Shown piece by piece: positions 27,338-38,219 of a DNA stretch of 58,082 nt. The notes beneath the pieces are model-generated. The model saw nothing but the letters and a program-made list of their open reading frames with translations, was not told the DNA's origin and did no database searches. How positions within the stretch are numbered: the first letter of the stretch is position 1; each line of letters begins with the position of its first letter. The stretch is taken from contig NZ_PVNG01000040.1 of assembly GCF_003001935.1 (NCBI RefSeq), positions 1-58,082 of the forward strand. Direction: 5' to 3'. The stretch comes from Nonomuraea fuscirosea. Lineage in GTDB: Bacteria > Actinomycetota > Actinomycetes > Streptosporangiales > Streptosporangiaceae. The position numbers were made by a program, and so were the translations under genes.

Positions 27338-28048
27338 CAGCCCTCGTTTCGGCCCGTATACGGGTCGAAAGCCGGATCGTTCGCCTGAGCCCACCGGTGC
27401 GACCGTCCCGCCATCCCACCATCACGCGCTCGCGTACGGCGGGTACGGCAAGAGGGGCCCTTACATGTTCCAGATCGTGGGCACGGTGAGCCCGCACCCA
27501 CCGCGCGCCGAGACAGACATCAAGCCATTCTTGGCACTATTTCGCCTGGCGCTGCAGTCGCGAACTCTTGACGAGCCGCCTCTGCGCCAGGAACCTTTGA
27601 TACATCCTCACACGTTGCCGTCCCGGAGAACCATGACGCGACGTTCGGCCACGGTTTCGACAGCTGTTACCGGAGTGAGCATGGTCGGCTTTTGCGCAAC
27701 GGAAGCAGCGGACTTCACTCTGGCGGACAGCACAGAATCGACCTCTTGGACGCCCCCTGGTGCAATGGTAATCATCCCCGATGTCACCGGCATGACAGTG
27801 CACGACGCCCCCTCGAGGCGTTACGCGCCCAGGTACACCTCAACGTTCTGCACCCGGCGCCCCTGCGGCTCTGCACTCGACGGTCGCCGTCTGGCTGCTT
27901 CGCACCGCCGCACTCCACCTCGTACAAGCCGCGCTGAGGTCTTGACCGGATCATCGGTGGGCGGCCTTGGAGAAGTGACGGTTCCCGGAACGCGGCTCTC
28001 CAAGCCGGGGAAGCTCGGCGCTTCGGCGACGGCACAGCCGTTCCAGGT
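27338..28048. other. Intergenic region with no recognisable gene
   Basis: No frame shows a recognisable domain or good start. The short GTTTCGGCCCGTATACGGGTCGAAA-like symmetry at about 27350-27367 (CCCGTATACGGG) lies just after the TetR stop and could act as a terminator. The rest appears to be decayed sequence upstream of a broken minus-strand gene. Confidence 0.35.
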
Positions 28049-28765
28049 TCAGCGCACGCCGCCGATCAGAGGGTGTAGGGACGAGCGTTGTGTCGCTGCC
28101 ATGTCGATCAGGGGTCTGTCGGGTCCGCCTCTCTCGATCACCGCGCGGCCTGGGCTCAGGGCATGCATGCCACCGACGACCTGCCCGTCGAGCTTCCAGA
28201 TCAGGGTTCTGTCGGGCGTCTCGTACAGACCCACGATCAACGTGCCCGGCATCTCCAGAGTCGGGACGACGGGCTAGGTGGCGGCTTCCTGGGAGGGGGT
28301 GCGCTGCCGCTCGATTCGCGTGGTCGCTTCCCCCCGTGACCCGTGAGCTCGAAGGCCGTCGCCTTCTTGGCCGAGGGGACAGTGACAGTCCAGATTTTCT
28401 GGGGGTGTCCTTGAGGTGGTGAATAGTCCCCGGGACCTTGCCAGCATCGGTCACGGCGGTGACGCGGGCGACATTGTCCCGTGCGGTGCCGAAATACATC
28501 AACTGCCGCGCCGCCGGGCCGGGGAAGGTCTCGGTGTAGCCCTGCTCCGTCACCACGGCGCCGAGGGGCGCCAGCAAGGCGTTGAGTTGCCGCCGGTCCT
28601 GTATGTCACCCTCACACACAAGGCGGTGACGTCGTCGATTCTGGCGTACCAAAGCGAGATGGCCCGGTTCTCGGAAGGATTGTTGATCAGCAAGGCCTCG
28701 CCGACCCGGAACTCGTCGGCGGTGAGCTCCTTGAAAGAGACCCTTGGGGTGATGGTGCCTCCCTT
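28049..28765 (-). pseudogene. Broken gene of unknown function, cut by an IS30 element
   Basis: Three consecutive minus-strand pieces carry protein-like sequence in different frames. The first is SFKELTADEFRVGEALLINN with ISLWYARIDDVTAL. The second is LGAVVTEQGYTETFPGPAARQLMYFG with TIHHLKDTPRKSG. The third is MPGTLIVGLYETPDRTLIWKLDGQVVGGMHAL. They are separated by frameshifts. The first piece begins where the IS30 left end lies (about 28766), so the insertion probably truncated it. I do not recognise the family. Confidence 0.5.
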
Positions 28766-30080
28766 CTAGCGGTCGTCGCAACACCCCAGGTTGGAGAGTG
28801 CGATGGAAGAGTTCGAGATCCGCAAGATCCGATCTCCGCAGGGCCCGAAGAAGCTGACCCGTGAGAGGGAGGAATACTTCCGGCTCATGGATCAAGGTTT
28901 CAGCAGCCGTGAAGCGTGCCGGATCGTCGCGATCAACATCCGGACCGGGAAGCGGTGGCGGAACGGCTGGAATCGCACCAAATGGAACAAGGGGGCACCG
29001 CCCGAACCACGGACGGTGCCCCCACCAGGCGAGTCCCGCTATCTGCGGGAAGACGACCGGATCTACATCGCCGACCGGGTCCGAGAGAAAGCGGCGATCC
29101 GCGAGATCGCCCGCGAGCTGGGCCGTGCGCCGTCCATCATCAGCCGGGAGATCCGCCGCAACCGGCACCCCACCAACGGCCAGTACCGGCCACACGCCGC
29201 TCAGGCCGAGCCGACGCCCGCCGGCCCCGCCCCAAGCCCAGCAAGATTGGCCAGAACCCCGAGTTATCAGCCTACATGCAAGAGCACCTGCACAAGCGCT
29301 GGAGCCCAGAGCAGATCGTCCAGAGCCTGCGCCGGACCTTCCCCAAGCGGGCGGAGATGCACGTGTGCCACAAGACCATCTACCAGGCACTCTACGTCCA
29401 AGGCCGCGGCGAGCTGCGCCCCGAGCGGACCCGGGCGCTGGGCACCGGCCGCGCCATACCCAAGCCGCGCCACCTGGCCCAGCAGCGCCAGCCCCGCAAC
29501 AGCATGCCCATGGTCATGATCAGCGAGCGGCCGCCGAAGCTGCCGACCAGGCCGTCCCTGGCCACTGGGAAGGGGACTGCATCATCGGCAAGAACGGCAG
29601 CTCGGCCATCAGCACTGGTCGAGCGCACCACCCGCTATGTGATGCTCGTCCCACCTACCCATCGACCGCAGCGCCGAGCGCATGCGCGACACCCTGCTGG
29701 ACACCGTCGCGACGCTCCCCGCGCATCTCAAGCAATCGCTGGCCTGGGACCAGGGCAGCGAGATGGGCCGCCACCACGAGTTCTCCGTCGCCGCCGACAT
29801 GCCCGTCTACTTCTGCGACCCGGCCAGCCCATGGCAGCGCGGCTCCAACGAGAACACGAACGGCCTGCTACGCCAGTACTTCCCCAAGGGCACCGACCTG
29901 TCGGTCCACACCCGCGACCAGCTCGGCGCCGTCGCCGCTGAGCTCAACGCCAGACCGCGAAAGACGCTCGATTGGGATACCCCAGCCGAGCGTCTCGCCA
30001 TGCTGCTCGCCACCAGTAGCTAAGAGAGACCCTGTAGGTCTCTACCCGCCTGATGGCGCACCTGTTGCGTGGTCACGGGG
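28766..30080. mobile_element. IS30-family insertion sequence (degenerate)
   Basis: The element contains one IS30-type transposase reading frame broken by frameshifts. The left end carries GGTCGTCGCAAC near 28771, also found at an IS30-like end near 54.34 kb. The right end has GTTGCG with related flanks near 30062-30080. The end matches are imperfect (about 9 of 14) and I see no clear target duplication, so limits are approximate. Confidence 0.65.
28803..30023 (+). pseudogene. IS30-family transposase with several frameshifts
   Basis: The first frame gives an N-terminal HTH domain (LTREREEYFRLMDQGFSSREACRIV) and a second HTH (IREIARELGRAPSIISREIRRN). The frame changes near 29210 to YMQEHLHKRWSPEQIVQSLR with HKTIYQALYVQGRG. 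It changes again near 29540 for HWEGDCIIGKNG with the first catalytic Asp. A final change near 29640-29680 leads to WDQGSEMGRHHEF and WQRGSNENTNGLLRQYFPKG with the remaining Asp and Glu. All DDE parts exist, but at least three frame changes make it inactive as written. Confidence 0.85.
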
Positions 30081-30100
30081 TCACCACAGCCAGCCCCGCG

Positions 30101-31099
30101 TCAGTCTCTGATCCTGACCCGGGTGTGCTCTCGTGCCAGCCATTGATCGTCGAAGGCGGCACCGACGAGCGTCTCACCTGCCCTAAAGGCCGCTATGCCG
30201 TAGTCGGTACGCCAAGCCTCGACCCCGCCGGGCGTGGTGGCCATCCACCGTTCCACTGTCTCGACGTCGGGTGTGGCGTCGTACTGCCAGGCGATGCCGT
30301 CGAAAGTCACAACGACTTGTCCTTTCTCCAGATAGGTGACCTCGGCAGGGATCTCATCGCCCAGGGCGACGCCGAGGCATACACCCGCATGGGAGAGTCG
30401 CGCCAGCGTGCTATCGCTCATGCAGTTACTTGGTGCCATGACCACGACGCCGTCACCGAGTGCACCGACAAGGACGAACCTGGCGGTCTCGCCCTGGTCG
30501 TAGAGTTCATCCGCGGTGACCCATGTCTCCTTCAGCGTGGCAGCCGCGATGGCGTCTGGACCGGGCTGGAACCCTGCGATGACGTCGCCCACGCTGGTAC
30601 CCGTGCACCAGGCCATCGAGGTGATCTCGGAAAAGCTGTCCGCCACAAACGCATATTCGTTCACAACACGAAACGTGTCAGGTGGCGATGACATCGGCAA
30701 GTCGGCCGTTGCCCGTAAATGCCCCGGTGACGTACTCTGCCGAGCATCTCGGTATCCTTCTTCCCAGTAGTTGATCTCCGTGTTGCGGCAACCCCTGGAA
30801 TTCGCTGTGCTCATGGGGGCGATAGTTTCGGTGGCGACGTCGCCGCGGTCTGTACCGCCTGGGGCGACCAGGCTGCTCACGATGGCGATCGCGGTGACGC
30901 AGACACTCGCCACCAGCGTGTTCCTTGCCGCGGCACCTCGCGGAGGACCTCGCGCTGACCGGGGCGGTGGTCCTCGTCGGAGACACGGCCGGAGCCGCAG
31001 GCGCACTTCGGCGGCCGTCCCCAAGCGTTGTTCCCGACGTTTCGAGCGCGGACCCTCGATCGCCACCACGTAGAACACGTGAGCGGGGTGATGATGCAT
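30101..31099 (-). CDS. Membrane-anchored protein of unknown function
   Basis: The frame of up to 332 residues holds one hydrophobic segment (VASVCVTAIAIVSSLV, near residues 63-78). A presumably extracytoplasmic region of about 250 residues follows. The part before the helix is very Arg-rich and may be cytoplasmic or not translated; no strong ribosome site settles the start. The outer region includes TPGGVEAWRTDYGIAAF and ends HTRVRIRD. I recognise no domain. It lies immediately beyond the IS30 element and may belong with the broken gene on the other side. Confidence 0.55.
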   Translation of the reverse strand: MHHHPAHVFYVVAIEGPRSKRREQRLGTAAEVRLRLRPCLRRGPPPRSARGPPRGAAARNTLVASVCVTAIAIVSSLVAPGGTDRGDVATETIAPMSTANSRGCRNTEINYWEEGYRDARQSTSPGHLRATADLPMSSPPDTFRVVNEYAFVADSFSEITSMAWCTGTSVGDVIAGFQPGPDAIAAATLKETWVTADELYDQGETARFVLVGALGDGVVVMAPSNCMSDSTLARLSHAGVCLGVALGDEIPAEVTYLEKGQVVVTFDGIAWQYDATPDVETVERWMATTPGGVEAWRTDYGIAAFRAGETLVGAAFDDQWLAREHTRVRIRD

Positions 31100-31199
31100 G
31101 TCTTCGGCTGGCTGCCACTTGCACGGAGCCGTTCACGCGGCGGGCTGGCCAAAGGATGCCGCTCGCCCGCGCTGTCCCGTCAGGCCGTGGCCAAGCCTG

Positions 31200-31800
31200 C
31201 ACCCGCCTAGCCGACGGCGGTGTTCTGCCCCATCTGGCGCGCCGCCACCGGCCGATCCCACCTCGTCACCCCATCGCGATCGGGCCGGCGTCGTGCGTGA
31301 CATCGTCGTTGGGTCCGGTGAAGGCATGTGGCCACGGAAACGATTCGGCTTGACGGTCGGCTGCTTGAGGATCGGTGCGGGGCGAGCAGCGCCGCCGTGT
31401 GGCTCGATCGGCCAGAACGCTGCCAGCAACACGACGGCGAGGACACCCGCGAGGATGCTCCGCTCGGTGAGAGCGTGGACGACGGCCAGCCGACCGCCAG
31501 TCAAGGTGATCGCGCCGGCACGTCAAGCTTGACCCGGTCAGGCACCTTGGTTTCGCTGATCAGGAGCGGCGTGAGGACGACGACGATCACCGGCACGAGC
31601 ACGTTGATGACGAACACCGCACGCCAGCTCAGCAGGCTCAGCAGCGTTCCGCAGAAGAGCGCACCGACGGTGAAGCCACCGGACATCAGCGCGCCGTTCA
31701 GGCGCAGGACCAACCGCGCGTCGCGCCTACCTGGAATGTGGTGGTGAGCGGGGACAGCGTGGCCATAACGGACAGCGTCTCGCCGAGGACCTGAACGACG
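31200..31800 (-). pseudogene. Decayed MFS drug-exporter gene
   Basis: Readable pieces are GALMSGGFTVGALFCGTLL with LLSWRAVFVINVLVPVIVV, the central helices and motif C-like GxxxGP area of DHA-type exporters, then LISETKVPDR. After a frame break come LAVVHALTERSILAGVLAVVLL and RPAPILKQPTVK. The first four helices and the C-terminal half are absent. It is unrelated in detail to the DHA2 exporters at 35 and 42 kb. Confidence 0.65.
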
Positions 31801-32397
31801 AGAAACGACGGGCAGCCTATGCCGCCGACGTGCCGACAGGTCCGCCTGAGCAAGGGAGTCCTTTCTGTGGCGCAGTTCCAGACGCGCCGGTGGCACCGCC
31901 TCCTGGCGCGGTGGGACGACCTTGGTGATCAGCCGGCCGGAGATCGGCTCCGGGTCCGTCGCGAGTACGACCCGGAAACTCGCGGGCAGGCAGGGAGACA
32001 CCCCGTTCTTCCTGTCGGTGGATGAGATCGGTGCCCCGTCGCCGACCTGGGTCAGCGGGTTTCGAGACCATGCCGCGACAGGTACGCGAGCGCCGGGTCG
32101 ACCATCTCTTCGACCTGCAAGCGCGGCAGCGGGACTACGACGATGCATGGCACGGCTGGTGCCACCCCCGCGAGGCGGGGGGCCGCGCCCTGGCCGGTCT
32201 TCTACGAACGTCGCTCACGTAGCAGACGCCACCTCCGGTTCGAAATGGTGAAGCCAAGAGCACTGTGGCAGCCGACGGCACCATGCTGCCAGCATGCGCT
32301 GCGCGGCCTCGTCCGGCCAAGACAGTGTCGTCGAATTGCCTTGCAGACGAGGAGTCCGCGACCATCGTGATTTCGTACGCGCGTGAGATCCTCGGCG
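31801..32397. other. Intergenic region with no recognisable gene
   Basis: Frames on both strands are Arg/Pro-rich or short. A minus-strand snippet LATDPEPISGRLITKVVPPR and a plus-strand snippet VRERRVDHLFDLQARQRDYDDAWHG look protein-like, but I cannot place them. The region may hold more decayed sequence. Confidence 0.35.
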
Positions 32398-32571
32398 CTA
32401 TCGCGGGCCGTCGAAATACAGTAAAAACATCGCAACACCGATGAACAGGAATACCCCGAACAACAGAACGCTCAAGAGAAGGATCAAGATCCGACGCCAC
32501 AGAGGATCCCTCTCGTGCAAGGAATCATCCCGAGAGTGGCCCTTCAAAGAATTCTCCTCCGACGCTGTCAT
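32398..32571 (-). CDS. Small single-helix membrane protein (57 residues)
   Basis: The frame from ATG 32571 encodes a charged N-terminus (EENSLKGHSRDDSLHERD) and one strong transmembrane helix (ILILLLSVLLFGVFLFIGVA), ending YFDGPR. An AAGGG sequence lies 8 bases before the start. Composition is less GC-rich than its surroundings. It could be a small regulatory membrane protein or a toxin-like peptide; nothing nearby helps. Confidence 0.55.
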   Translation of the reverse strand: MTASEENSLKGHSRDDSLHERDPLWRRILILLLSVLLFGVFLFIGVAMFLLYFDGPR

Positions 32572-32799
32572 CACAATGCCCTTGCCAGAGCTAGTCCACC
32601 GGTTCATGCATCTAACAGAGCGCTGGAATAGTGCCATGCTGCGGTCGGGCGACGTCGGCGGAGGCCACACCCATCCTCCCGAGGGGCTCACCCATGCTCG
32701 CTGTCTTCGCCACGGCAGGCAAGACGTAATTCTGCCAACCTCGCCCGATTCTCGACATTCGATCGCCGCGTCCTCGCCCGTTCACGCGCGATCTGGCGA

Positions 32800-33349
32800 A
32801 ACAACCCCGACAGGCCCGCCGCGCCGGAGGTTGGCCCTTCGGCCCGGCTCCGGCGTTTCCCACCAGAGCCGGCGAGGGGACGTGGGGTGTGCCACTATCC
32901 GCCTCGATGGCCACGTACTGACCGCAGTCACCGCAGACAGTCTGCTGGTGAAGTTCACCGCGACAATGCTCATGCCGGGAGATCACGGGAGATCACATGG
33001 CGCGGCCCAGCGGTCGCCCCAGTGCACGAAGGCCACGATGACGGGCAGCAGTTCGCGGCCCATGTCGGTCAAGACATAGCCGTGGTAGCGCGGCAGAGGG
33101 TCGCCGCTCCATTACCCCTACTTCGACGAACCGATCACGTCGCGCCACAAGTATGTTGCGGGTGACCCCGAGGCTGCGCTGAAAGTCGCCGAAGCGGGTG
33201 GCACCGCGAAAGAGCGCATGCCGGATGATCAGCAGACTCCAGCACTCACCCGCGATCTCGAGCGCCCGCGCCGCAGAGCTGTTGTGCGTTTCGTAGGTCC
33301 GACCAAGCACAACTCCACCGACCTCATGGTGGTTGCATGACGATAGCAC
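32800..33349 (-). pseudogene. Decayed HxlR-family regulator
   Basis: The start GRTYETHNSSAARALEIAGE and WSLLIIRHALFRGATRFGDFQRSLG through NILVARRDRFVEVGVMERRP is a short-type HxlR winged helix. A frameshift follows, then PRYHGYVLTDMGRELLPVIVAFVHWGDRWAAP in another frame, then the Cys-rich tail HEHCRGELHQQTVCGDCGQYV in a third. The N-terminal cysteine usual in NCS motifs is replaced (NSS). It diverges from a decayed SDR gene. Confidence 0.75.
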
Positions 33350-33460
33350 CGAATGCTACGTTCCCATAGTTTCATCACGCAACCTTGCAGGTGGGTCGCA
33401 CTCAGCCAACGGCCTATACCGGCTCGGCGTGCAGGCAACCCCATGACCAGGAGCAGATAG

Positions 33461-33950
33461 TGCTGCTTGGAAAGAAGACCGCGATCACTTACGGAGCCGC
33501 TGGGGCCGTTGGGAGCGCGGTCGCTCACGCCTTCGCCGCGGAGGGCGCACAGGTCTTTCCCACCGGGCGCACCAGCGCCCTGCTGGATGCGGCCGCCGAA
33601 AAGATCCAGGCCTCCGCTGGTATGGCTGACGTAACCACGGCGGCCAGGCTGGACGAGGACGCCGTCGAAGCGCACGTCAGTGGGGTGGAAAACGCCGGAT
33701 GGCTCGACGACTCATTCAACGCTGTCAGCCCGATCCCTGCATCTCCGTCACGGACTGTCGTCCCGCTCATGGGAGGCGTGGCGTTCGCATGGGCGGCGGC
33801 CGAGGAGTTATCGCGGCGGGCTGGTCGCCGATCCGGCCCCGTGGTGTCCGCGTCGTGCGCCGGAACGCGGCGGGGAGGCCGTAAACGCCGCAACTGAGCG
33901 AGGTGTACGGCCCGCACGCCGATGCCTAAGGCATCAGCCGCGCCCGCATG
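33461..33950 (+). pseudogene. Decayed SDR-family oxidoreductase
   Basis: The frame begins LLGKKTAITYGAAGAVGSAVAHAFAAEG, a Rossmann start with altered glycine loop. It continues ADVTTAARLDEDAVEAHVSGV and LDDSFNAVSPIP. The catalytic region is largely deleted and scrambled, with a late FAWAAAEELSRRAG piece resembling the helix after YxxxK. It is divergent from the dead HxlR gene, as for other HxlR/oxidoreductase pairs here. Confidence 0.65.
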
Positions 33951-34899
33951 GCTGACCGCACCCTGCGCAAGCATGACCGCAGCCGTCTTGGGTCGAATGA
34001 TGAAGGCTTCCCCGTCTCCTCATTCCCCGGCGCCGGGGTTCGCGGCCCAATCGCGGGCGGATTCAGGGAAGACGTACGGGGGCCGCCACCCATGATCGGC
34101 CGCGAGAACCCGCCCTTGGTGCGTGGGCCACAGCGCCGCATCGCGACTGGCTTCATCGGCGCGCGCAGGAGTCAAGGCATCGATAAGAGAGATTTCATCG
34201 AGAGAAGGAGTCCCCATGCGAGGGATCTCGTCAGTGGGAACGCCGATACGCCGGCTCTCCCCACACGCTCGACCGAGGATCGGTCGACGCTTGGGCGCAG
34301 AGCCGAGGTTCGAGTGTGGGATCGACGGTTCGGAGGTCTCGTTGCCCGAGACATCACACCGACGGGCGGAATGGAGGCCGCAGGAGACCTACCTCGACGT
34401 GCTGCCTGGCCAGGTGACCGGACGCGGCGCCTGGGCTGGAGGCGCCATGCGGAAGCTCAGTGCGGCTATCGACGACGACGCCCAGACGCGATGAGAGCTG
34501 CACAAGTGCGCGGGGTCGTCACCGGCCTGGAACTACGCTTCGCAAGCTTCGCAGAACGCTAGAGCGTGGGAATTCCGGCCACGGGCCGAGGCCGGAGCAG
34601 CCCACGCGATGCCGGCCGCTTCACCGACAGCCGCACAGCTGACCATGCCGTCATTCCCACATGCGCACGAAATCTTCGTTCCGCCACTTACCGGCGACCG
34701 GATCCCCCGCCGCTCATTCTCTCGGCAGTCCATCACTTCGAGCGCCGGAGACCCGCCATCGCGACTCACCCCACTCTTGCACAGGGACTCGAGCCCGAGC
34801 GTTCAGGAACGCGTGGGAACACGTGGCAGAAACAAGCATCTGCCGACACCTCCTAGAAGGTTCTCTAAAGGAGAAACGGTCACCGCCCACAAGGAACGG
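33951..34899. other. Long region with no recognisable gene
   Basis: Several frames are open but none shows a family motif. A plus-strand frame from about 34210 to 34494 (GTPIRRLSPHARPR, then ETYLDVLPGQVTGRG) has protein-like stretches that I cannot identify. A GGAGAAACGG site at 34870 lies upstream of the decayed MFS gene. The region is probably decayed coding DNA. Confidence 0.35.
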
Positions 34900-36301
34900 A
34901 TGACGTCCAAACAGGCCTGGAACTTGGGACTCGCGTCACTGGCTTCCTACATGATGACCTTGGACAGCTTGGTCGTGACGACGACGCTTCATTCGATCCG
35001 CCAGGACCTCACAGTCTCGATCGAATCCCTGGAGTAGATTGTCAACGCCTACAACCTGACGTTCGCGGTACTGCTGCTGACCGGAGCGGCACTGGGTGAC
35101 CCGTTTCGGCCGCCGCCGGATGTTTATCGCCGGGCTAGCCGTGTTCACCATCGCCTCGATGGGCTGCGCCCTGTCGCCGGATATCGGCACCCTCATCGCA
35201 GCCCGCGCTTTGCAGGGCCTCGGTGCCTCAATGGTCCTGCCACTCTCGCTCACCATGATCAGTGCAATCTTCCCGCCGCAGCAGCGCGGCAAGGCGATGG
35301 GACTGTACCTGGGCTTCACCGGGCTGGCAACGTTCAGCGGTCCGTTCATCGGCGGCGTCATCGCCGAGGGGCTGGATTGGCACTGGATCTTCTGGCTGAA
35401 CCTGCCGGTCGGCCTGATCGTGATTCCGCTCATGGCCTGGCGCGTCGACGAAGGCGTCGGCCCGAACAACCGCTTCGACCTGGCTGGAGTGGTGCTCTTC
35501 ACATTGGGCTCGTTCGGTATCGTCTGGGCTCTGGTCCGCGGGAACATGGCAGGCTGGGGCAGCCTGGAAGTTTTGAGCGCGCTGGTGCTCGGTGTCACGC
35601 TGGTCATTGCCTTCGTCGCCTGGGAGGGACGCGCGCCGGCCCCAATGCTGCCGATGCGGTTTTTCAGGCTGCGGGCGTTCGCCACGGCCAACCCGGCGAG
35701 CGCCGCCGCGTTCGCCTCGTTGTACGGCACGGCGTTCTTTCTCGCGCAATACTTCCAAACGGTGCACGGTGAAGGTCCGCTCGGCGCCGGCTTGCGGCTG
35801 ATGCCGTGGACGGCCACGCTGATGGTGTGCGCGCCGATCGCCGGGCGGTTGGCCGACAGGGTCGGCGAGCGGAAGCTCGTGGTAGGCGGGCTGCTGCTCC
35901 AGACGATCGGCATGGGCTGGATCACTCTGGTCGCCGACACCGACACCGGCTATCTCGAGTTGCTGCCCGCACTGATCGTCGGCGGTGCCGGACTGACCAT
36001 GGCCATGCCTGCGGCACAAAAGGCGGTGGTCGGTGCGGTGCAGCCCCAGGAGATCGGTCAGGCGTCGGGCGTGTTCATGACGCTCCGGAAGTTCGGCGGC
36101 GTGTTCGGCATCTCTGTCACCGTCGCCGTCTTCGCCGGCGTCGGGGGCTACACCTCGGCCCAGCAGTTCAGCCATGGGTTCACGGCCGCCATGGGCGCCG
36201 TAACCGCGATCGCCTTCATCGGCATGCTCATAGCACTGGGCATCCCGGGCCGATTGCCGCACACGGTGGTGGCACCATCGCGGGCGAACGCCGTGCCCTA
36301 A
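34900..36301 (+). pseudogene. DHA2-type MFS exporter with stop codon and frameshift
   Basis: From ATG 34900 the frame matches the intact exporter at 41899 (YMMTLDSLVVTTTLHSIRQDL against FMISLDSLVVTTALGAIKRDL). An in-frame TAG at 35035-35037 replaces the Trp codon after SIESLE, and a frameshift near 35097 disrupts GAALGD-RFGRRR (motif A). The remaining 400 residues are fully open and well kept to the C-terminus, so inactivation is recent or a sequencing error. Unlike the 42 kb copy it has no HxlR gene upstream. Confidence 0.85.
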
Positions 36302-36399
36302 GGCGAGGGTGTCGCTTAGAAGTGCGCTGAATCAGACTTCTGGCGGATCGCCCGCCGCACCGCCCGCAATCGGATCATCTCCACCAAGCCGCAGGCGAC

Positions 36400-36617
36400 G
36401 GCAACCGGGTGGCCCAATTCCACCACCGGTACGCCGAGTGCTCGCTGCGGTCGCGGTGCACCACCGCCAGGAGCGGCCGCAATCTCGCCTGCGCTACTTC
36501 GGCATGATCAGGAACAACGTCTGGCTCCACCCCCGCGCCACCACACTCAACCTGCGCACCTTGATGAACCTCGACCTCACCTGGACCCACGACGTTCGGC
36601 CCCCGGCCGGCGTCTGA
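36400..36617 (+). pseudogene. Probable transposase C-terminal remnant
   Basis: The end of this frame, RLRYFGMIRNNVWLHPRATTLNLRTLMNL, resembles the C-terminal helix block of DDE transposases in which a YxG-xxK segment precedes a run of Ala/Thr-Leu-Asn. The family cannot be fixed. It lies just before an IS3 remnant. Confidence 0.35.
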
Positions 36618-36759
36618 TCACCAGCCAGAGCAACCGGCTCAGCTCCTCCCACCCGCGCACTCCCCGCGCGGCACCCGGCGGTCGGTCCCCGCGGCAGTTC
36701 GGTGCCGTCCAAGACGCTTGGCCATACTCCTCATCCGCCTGGGCGTGGCCCCGCCCCGC

Positions 36760-36960
36760 TCCCGGCCCCGGACCTCCATGGACAACCCGCACGTCGAAGC
36801 GAGTTTCAAGTCGCTGAAGTACTGTGCCGCCTTCCCAGGCCGGTTCCGCTCGATCGAGCACGCCCGCCTCTTCTGCCAGGGGCTCTCCACCTGGTACAAC
36901 CGGCTCCAGATCGGCCACCACCATCCCCTCGACGTGCACTACGGCCCTGATCAATCTGAC
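36760..36960 (+). pseudogene. IS3-family transposase C-terminal fragment
   Basis: The frame reads TSMDNPHVEASFKSLKY, with the catalytic Glu in EASFK, then HARLFCQGLSTWYNRLQ and HHHPLDVHYG, the conserved end of IS3 OrfB. It runs into the 3' end of the aminotransferase gene at 36951, so the element was cut there. Confidence 0.8.
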
Positions 36961-38090
36961 AGGTTCCGGGCGTCTTTGTGCTGCCATTCCTGCCACGCTT
37001 GGGCGAGCGCGGCCATCCCATCGGGGAACAGTGCCCTGCCCATGCCGAACCGCAGGTGCTGTCCAGCATGCTGGAACATCACATCAGGAGCCAGCAGCAC
37101 ACCGTGACAGTCGACCAGCCAATCGGAGAACGCCTGCGCCTCTGTCGCCGTCAGCCACGGGTAGGCGCAGGTTCCACCTACCGGTGGCACCCAGTCCCAC
37201 CCAGGCGTGGATTCCACGAAGGAGGCCAGCGCCCCTGCATTGGCGCGGACCAGGCTGTTGGCCCGATCCATGAGAGCAGGAGCCGCTTGCAGGCCCGCGA
37301 TGGCGAGGACCTCGCTCGGTGCGCTCGTGGCCAGCGTTGTCCAATAGCGGTAGTCCAGCAGGCGCGCCGTTACCGCTGCGTTCTGCGTGACTGTCCAGCC
37401 GATCCGGACTCCGGCCATGCCCAGCACCTTGGACACGCCCGTAACCGAGATCGCGTTGGGCGTCAGCGCGGCCGCGGACTGGAGCCGACGCTGCGGCTCT
37501 AGTTCGATGCCTCGGTAGATCTCGTCGCTCAACAGGAGGATCTCCGAGCCGTCCACCAAACCCAGAAGCTCCTCAAAAACGGACGCTTCCGGCAAGGCTC
37601 CCGTGGGGTTGTGAGGAAAATTCGCCACGATCAGCTTGGTATTCGGCCGCAGCGCCCGCCTGACCTTGTCCACGTCCAATTGCCAACCGTCCTCCCGCCG
37701 GAGGCGGATTTCGGTGACCTCCGCCCCGATCGCACGTGGCACATCGATCAGCAGCTGGTACGTGGGCCCGATGATCACCACGTGGTCCTCAGGACTGAGG
37801 ATGGCGTTGAGGAGCACGTACACCGCCTCGGTGGCGCCCGCGAAGACTTGTACCGCCGATCCTGATGAGAGACCGGATGAGTGGGCGGCCAGCTCCCTCA
37901 ACAGTGGGTGACCCGCGGAGTCGGTGTAGCCCAGGGTCAGGGACTCATACCACCGACGTGTGCCCTCCGGCGCGACCTCCCACAGCGCACCCAGCGACAG
38001 TCCTTCGGTATCTGATCCGGTCAGGTTCACCCGGCACGTGAACTCATGCTTGGCGAACATGCGCTCGATCAAGAACGGAGGAAGCTGCAT
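36951..38090 (-). CDS. PLP-dependent class I/II aminotransferase
   Basis: The 379-residue enzyme has fold-type I residues in order: GATEAV cofactor-phosphate loop near 85-90, Tyr111, Asn161 in HNPTG, Asp189 and Tyr192 in SDEIYRG, the Schiff-base Lys221 in SKVLG and Arg229 in RIGW. The C-terminal RFGMGR supplies the carboxylate-binding arginine. The start HEFTCRVNLTGSDTEGLSL is unlike core-metabolism aminotransferases. It resembles the group seen in specialised-metabolite pathways, including capreomycidine-synthase-like enzymes, though this is by memory of motifs only. It stands alone, with IS3 debris touching its 3' end and IS1182/IS5 debris upstream. Confidence 0.88.
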   Translation of the reverse strand: MQLPPFLIERMFAKHEFTCRVNLTGSDTEGLSLGALWEVAPEGTRRWYESLTLGYTDSAGHPLLRELAAHSSGLSSGSAVQVFAGATEAVYVLLNAILSPEDHVVIIGPTYQLLIDVPRAIGAEVTEIRLRREDGWQLDVDKVRRALRPNTKLIVANFPHNPTGALPEASVFEELLGLVDGSEILLLSDEIYRGIELEPQRRLQSAAALTPNAISVTGVSKVLGMAGVRIGWTVTQNAAVTARLLDYRYWTTLATSAPSEVLAIAGLQAAPALMDRANSLVRANAGALASFVESTPGWDWVPPVGGTCAYPWLTATEAQAFSDWLVDCHGVLLAPDVMFQHAGQHLRFGMGRALFPDGMAALAQAWQEWQHKDARNLSD

Positions 38091-38219
38091 GTCGCGATCC
38101 TGTCTGCTGGTAGATGCGTCGACTTAGCGGCTGATCCTAGCTCTAGGACGCTTGGTGTAAGCAGGTCATCCTCGCTGAGGATTCGGGAGAGCTCAGTGGA
38201 TGGCGCTATGCAGCAGCGT

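Noticed and set aside
27951..29390. A 479-codon minus-strand frame spanning the IS30 left end
   Set aside because: It joins antisense IS30 sequence to pieces of a broken host gene; no single protein family covers it.
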